Shown here: positions 60,995 to 64,000 of the stretch, piece after piece | Numbering within the stretch: position 1 is the stretch's first letter | Layout: each line of letters starts with the position of its first letter | NCBI RefSeq assembly: GCF_009913235.1 | Contig: NZ_CP047897.1 | Span: 1,364,001 to 1,428,000 of the forward strand | DNA: 64,000 nt | Source of the DNA: Nibribacter ruber | GTDB taxonomy: Bacteria > Bacteroidota > Bacteroidia > Cytophagales > Hymenobacteraceae | Direction of reading: 5' to 3' | The notes under the pieces: generated by a model | Seen by the model: the letters and a program-made list of their open reading frames with translations, nothing else | What the model was told of the DNA's origin: nothing | Database searches by the model: none | Made by a program: the position numbers and the translations under genes

Positions 60995-62053
60995 ATGCTT
61001 GCAACCAAAGGATATGCCGCTTTTGACCCCAACTCTCCGTTGGCCCCGTTTAACTTCCAGCGCCGGGACGTAGGTCCGCATGACGTATTAATAGAAATCC
61101 AGTTTTGTGGCGTGTGCCACTCAGATTTACATACTGCCAAAGGCGAATGGGGCGGCGCCAACTACCCCGTGGTGCCCGGCCATGAGATTGTGGGCCGCGT
61201 GGTGCGCGTAGGTGAGCACGTACAAAACTTCAAGGAAGGCGATTTGGCCGGCGTAGGCTGTATGGTAGATTCTTGCCAGTCGTGCCCGAGCTGTTCTGAT
61301 GGCTATGAGCAATATTGTGAGAACGGCTTCACGGGCACCTACAACAGCCCAGAAAAAGGCTTGGACACACCAACGTACGGTGGTTACTCTAACCAAATTG
61401 TGGTGTCAGAGAAATTCGTGCTTAAGATTAGAGAAGACCAGGATTTGGCCCGCGTGGCACCCTTGCTATGCGCTGGCATTACCACCTATTCTCCTTTAAG
61501 ACACTGGAAAGTAGGCCAAGGACACAAAGTAGGCGTGGTGGGCTTAGGTGGTTTGGGCCACATGGCCGTGAAACTAGCCGCCTCCATGGGTGCCGAGGTT
61601 ACCGTACTGAGTACTTCGCCCAACAAAGAAGCCGATGCGCAGTCCCTGGGAGCCCACAAGTTTGTGGTGACCAAAGACGAGAATGCCCTAAAGCAGGTGC
61701 GCGGCTATTTTGACTTCATCATCAACACGGTTTCCGCCAAAGTAAGCCTGGACATGTACGCCGGTTTGCTGAGACGCGACGGTACCATGATTCTGTTGGG
61801 CGTTCCGCCCGAAGCGCCAGAACTGCACGCAGGCACCTTGATCTTTGGCCGTAGAAGCATTGCCGGTTCTTTGATTGGCGGCATCGCCGAAACGCAAGAG
61901 ATGCTGGATTACTGCGCTGAGCACAACATCTTGTCAGACATTGAGGTGATTAACATGTCGCAGATTAACACGGCCTATGACCGGATGCTGGCTGGGGATG
62001 TGAAGTACCGCTTCGTGATTGACATGGCTACCCTGGAGCCTGAAAATGCGTAA
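60995..62053 (+). CDS. Zinc-dependent NAD(P) alcohol dehydrogenase
   Basis: 352 residues. Catalytic zinc ligands Cys41 (GVCHSD) and His63-Glu64 (GHE), structural zinc Cys94, Cys97, Cys100 and Cys108, and the Rossmann loop VVGLGGLGHMA. The pattern matches the cinnamyl-alcohol/YahK-type aldehyde reductases, which act mainly as NADPH aldehyde reductases. Stands alone with its own terminator. Confidence 0.93.
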   Translation: MLATKGYAAFDPNSPLAPFNFQRRDVGPHDVLIEIQFCGVCHSDLHTAKGEWGGANYPVVPGHEIVGRVVRVGEHVQNFKEGDLAGVGCMVDSCQSCPSCSDGYEQYCENGFTGTYNSPEKGLDTPTYGGYSNQIVVSEKFVLKIREDQDLARVAPLLCAGITTYSPLRHWKVGQGHKVGVVGLGGLGHMAVKLAASMGAEVTVLSTSPNKEADAQSLGAHKFVVTKDENALKQVRGYFDFIINTVSAKVSLDMYAGLLRRDGTMILLGVPPEAPELHAGTLIFGRRSIAGSLIGGIAETQEMLDYCAEHNILSDIEVINMSQINTAYDRMLAGDVKYRFVIDMATLEPENA

Positions 62054-62071
62054 GTGAAATAAATTTTAGGT

Positions 62072-62114
62072 GCCAAGAGCCAGCCCTTACCAAAGGCTGG
62101 CTCTTGGCGTTTTT
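62072..62114 (+). terminator. Terminator using the palindrome's T-run
   Basis: GCCAAGAGCCAGCC pairs with GGCTGGCTCTTGGC; the stem's last C is the first base of palindrome copy 31, whose TTTTT provides the U-tract. Confidence 0.82.
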
Positions 62115-62145
62115 GGCGTATTTTCCAGAAAAGAGGCTAAAAACG
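62108..62145. repeat. 38-bp palindrome, copy 31
   Basis: CGTTTTTGGCGTATTTTC with AAGAGGCTAAAAACG. Fused to the terminator as at 33809-33878. Confidence 0.85.
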
Positions 62146-62419
62146 ATGGCATGGGAGTAATCCGTTTTCAGATAGAAAGGGAGAAAATTTCTTGCTGTGA
62201 GTTTGACGTAATGAGGCATCCATTGTAGTTTACAAGCGATTAGGTTGCACTGGCGTTGCGGAAGAAGTTGATGTGATTTTTTCACTTGGCAGCAACTGGT
62301 AGGTTTTTTTTAACATCATCTGAATAAATACTGAATTTAGCAGTAAGCTGGCGGCAATGAGCAAAATGGGCGCTGAGTTCTTTACCTTCGGGGTCAAAAG
62401 CAATTCCATCTTCTATTCC

Positions 62420-63202
62420 ATGAAAAAAGCATCCCTCCTACTCTTCTTCCTCTTGGTGCAATTAACCGTTTTTGCCCAGGAAGCCGCCGAACAAGAATTT
62501 GAAACGGACCGGCCCAGCAAAACCGAGGCCTCCAGCCTGGTACCCAACGGCTATTTCCAGCTAGAAACGGGAGCACAGTTTGAAAGAAACGAATACGGAG
62601 ATTTGGTAGGCAAAGAATGGCTATACCCCCAGGCACTGGTGCGGGTGGGCATCTCCTCCATAGTAGAGTTTCGCGCCGAAGGGACCTTCAGACGCCAGCA
62701 GACCTGGTCTGGCGACCAGCTGGCCTACCAGCGCAAGGGACTGAGCACCGTGCGAGTGGGGTCAAAAGTGAACGTACTGCAAGAGAAGGGCTTGGTACCT
62801 GAACTGTCTCTTTTGCTCATGTTGGAGCTGCCCTTGGGCAAAGAAGGGTACAAACCTGAAAACGTAGCACCAGAGTTCAAACTACTGCTTTCCAACCACC
62901 TCACAGACAGGATTCAGCTGCAGTACAACGTTGGCTACAGAAAAGAGCCTGAGTACGGTGAAATGGAAGAAAAAATCCAGTACTCGGCTACTTTGAGCGG
63001 CAAACTAACGGATAGGATTTCTCTGTTTGGGGAGTATTTTGGCGAAAAGACCAACACCAATTCTGAAAACAACATTGACGGCGGCCTGCAGTTCTTGATT
63101 TTACCCAACCTGCAAATAGACGCGATCATAGGGACCAATCTTTCTCTGGACGTTCCCAATTTCTTTACCGGCGTCGGCCTTAGCCTGCGTCTGCCTCAGT
63201 AA
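62420..63202 (+). CDS. Exported outer-membrane transporter-like protein
   Basis: 260 residues from ATG 62420 with signal peptide (MKKASLLLFFLLVQLTVFAQ). The mature part opens with FETDRPSKTEASSLVPNGYF and continues in amphipathic beta strands to a C-terminal strand ending VGLSLRLPQ, as in barrel proteins of the phenol-degradation MetA-like (transporter) family. An outer-membrane barrel of unknown substrate is the likely reading. Confidence 0.75.
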   Translation: MKKASLLLFFLLVQLTVFAQEAAEQEFETDRPSKTEASSLVPNGYFQLETGAQFERNEYGDLVGKEWLYPQALVRVGISSIVEFRAEGTFRRQQTWSGDQLAYQRKGLSTVRVGSKVNVLQEKGLVPELSLLLMLELPLGKEGYKPENVAPEFKLLLSNHLTDRIQLQYNVGYRKEPEYGEMEEKIQYSATLSGKLTDRISLFGEYFGEKTNTNSENNIDGGLQFLILPNLQIDAIIGTNLSLDVPNFFTGVGLSLRLPQ

Positions 63203-63228
63203 GCAGCAAGAAACTGACCTCTACCCTT

Positions 63229-63759
63229 ATGCCGCTAGAAACCGATTTTGTTGTAGAAACCGATCGCCTAACCTTAAGTAGGGTCACGCCCGCAGACGCT
63301 CCGTTTATCTTAGAGATCGTCAACAGTCCGGGCTGGCTAATGTACATAGGAGACAGGAACGTGCACACGCTGGAACAGGCCCATTTTTACATGGAGAACG
63401 CCTACTTCGGCAAATACCGGCTGCAGGGCTTCGGCATGTATCTGGTGCGCCGGAAGGAAGACCAGGCGGCCATGGGACTGTGTGGGTTGGTGCAACGCGA
63501 GTATCTACCGGGCCCAGACCTGGGCTATGCGTTTTTGCCTGGTTTTGGCGGAAAGGGATACGCCACCGAAGCGGCCCAAGGGGTGCTCACCTACGCCCGG
63601 GAAGAACTCAAAATCCCCCGCCTACTGGCCATGACCCTGCCAGACAATCACGCTTCCATCCGGTTGCTAGAGAAGCTTGGGTTTAGGTTCAACAACACGC
63701 TGCAGGACCCCAACACCCAGGAAGACCTGAACTTGTACAAGAAAGAGCTCTTGTCATGA
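63229..63759 (+). CDS. GNAT acetyltransferase, RimJ/RimL type
   Basis: 176 residues. RLTLSRVTPADAPFILEIVN near the start, YAFLPGFGGKGYATEAAQGV (about 101-120) as acetyl-CoA loop, and NHASIRLLEKLGFRF as C-terminal motif: the ribosomal-protein N-acetyltransferase pattern. Could acetylate protein N-termini or small amines. Starts 26 bases after the previous stop. Confidence 0.9.
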   Translation: MPLETDFVVETDRLTLSRVTPADAPFILEIVNSPGWLMYIGDRNVHTLEQAHFYMENAYFGKYRLQGFGMYLVRRKEDQAAMGLCGLVQREYLPGPDLGYAFLPGFGGKGYATEAAQGVLTYAREELKIPRLLAMTLPDNHASIRLLEKLGFRFNNTLQDPNTQEDLNLYKKELLS

Positions 63760-63764
63760 AACGC

Positions 63765-63794
63765 AAAAGGCCACCAGAAAACTGGTGGCCTTTT
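63765..63794. terminator. Bidirectional terminator
   Basis: AAAAGGCCACCAG pairs with CTGGTGGCCTTTT; T-runs on both strands serve the two convergent genes. Confidence 0.85.
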
Positions 63795-63816
63795 GTTAGT
63801 ATGGACTCTAGGAAAT

Positions 63817-64000
63817 TTAGCGCTTTACCTCTACCGGATGGTCTTCCAGCTGGGCGTAGTGCAGTTTCCAAGCGCCTTTGTCGTTCTTTTTCCAAATCAG
63901 CATGTAGTTGCCTTCGCCCTGGCCTCTTGGCAATTCGCGGCTTTCTGGGATTACATCAACGGTGAAAGTACCACCTTCAAAGGCAATTTTTTCATCGGCG
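63817..64000 (-). CDS. SnoaL/DUF4440-like protein, C-terminal fragment
   Basis: The window ends inside this gene; about 60 C-terminal residues are visible and were read directly from the minus strand. Segments FEGGTFTVDVIPESRELP, GEGNYMLIWKKNDKGAWKLH and the terminal HPVEVKR give the beta-sheet pattern of NTF2-fold (SnoaL, DUF4440) proteins, in which a W-K-x-x-x...W-K-L strand is typical. Start and N-terminus lie outside the window. Stop is TAA (63819-63817). Confidence 0.65.
   Translation of the reverse strand, partial: ADEKIAFEGGTFTVDVIPESRELPRGQGEGNYMLIWKKNDKGAWKLHYAQLEDHPVEVKR

Larger units (their letters stand above)
62054..62419. other. Spacer with terminator and palindrome
   Basis: The terminator (62072-62114) and palindrome (62108-62145) are at its left end. 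The rest holds nothing recognised apart from A+T-rich sequence just before the next gene. Confidence 0.5.

Noticed and set aside
1176-62145. 38-bp palindromes as plain rho-independent terminators
   Set aside because: In either direction the stem ends in A-rich sequence without a following U-tract, many copies lie in divergent spacers, and separate good terminators often sit beside them.

Overview
The window looks like chromosomal DNA of a Bacteroidota member, most likely order Cytophagales, family Hymenobacteraceae (Rufibacter/Hymenobacter-like). The grounds are a PorU sortase next to a PorV/PorQ-family protein (type IX secretion), families typical of this phylum (DUF2723, DUF4890, DUF6370, DUF1343/NamZ, DUF4265, PspC-DUF2807), weak Shine-Dalgarno signals, TAnnTTTG-type promoter boxes and mid-range G+C. 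The genus is an inference. There is no rRNA operon, transposase or CRISPR array; two identical tRNA-Lys genes are present.

Layout. 1-4639: end of a DUF2723 protein, a DsbA/FrnE-like oxidoreductase and a DEAD-box RNA helicase, separated by repeat-rich spacers. 4640-6902: an A+T-rich two-gene cassette read as CBASS anti-phage defence (CD-NTase plus S-4TM membrane effector). 7024-16831: TetR/ABC1-kinase pair, DUF6370 protein, rhodanese, GT39-type membrane glycosyltransferase, AsmA-like and DUF4890 envelope proteins, GNAT, hemA. 17147-21466: a four-gene signalling operon (FixL-like twin-PAS kinase, receiver, receiver-kinase, receiver-CRP/FNR regulator). 21665-28791: small membrane proteins, two tRNA-Lys, SDR, rlmD, DUF4265, thiL. 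28956-36711: phenylacetyl-CoA epoxidase genes (paaABCD plus a detached paaE) with a TetR regulator and a palindromic operator. 36935-42828: M23 peptidase, MscS channel, LolC/E-type permease, NamZ-like lipoprotein, fmt, folA. 43125-52341: porU, a porV-like gene, and a padR / PspC-DUF2807 pair. 52689-56720: exported proteins, CCA-type nucleotidyltransferase, methylmalonyl-CoA epimerase. 56843-59374: Fe-S assembly cluster iscS-iscU-(unknown)-iscA. 59864-64000: PLP-dependent ammonia-lyase/racemase, zinc alcohol dehydrogenase, exported transporter-like protein, GNAT, and a cut-off SnoaL/DUF4440-like gene.

The most striking structure is a 38-bp palindrome: two 18-base arms (left arm CGTTTTTGGCCTGTTTTC) around a 2-base centre. 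About 30 clear copies and a few decayed ones lie in nearly every spacer. Length is almost constant, arm changes are often compensated in the opposite arm, and copies sit in convergent, divergent and tandem spacers. It is therefore not simply a terminator. Some copies supply start or stop codons of neighbouring genes, others lend their T-run to an intrinsic terminator, and copies bracket the CBASS cassette. Several other hairpin repeat families cluster in islands (about 2566-3182, 23491-23643, 24751-24967, 55684-56316, 59453-59775).

How genes work together. PaaABC(D)E would convert phenylacetyl-CoA to its ring epoxide under TetR control. The signalling operon resembles an oxygen- or redox-responsive phosphorelay ending in a CRP/FNR-type activator. 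IscS, IscU and IscA build Fe-S clusters, needed among others by RlmD and PaaE. PorU and the PorV-like protein process type IX secretion cargo at the outer membrane.
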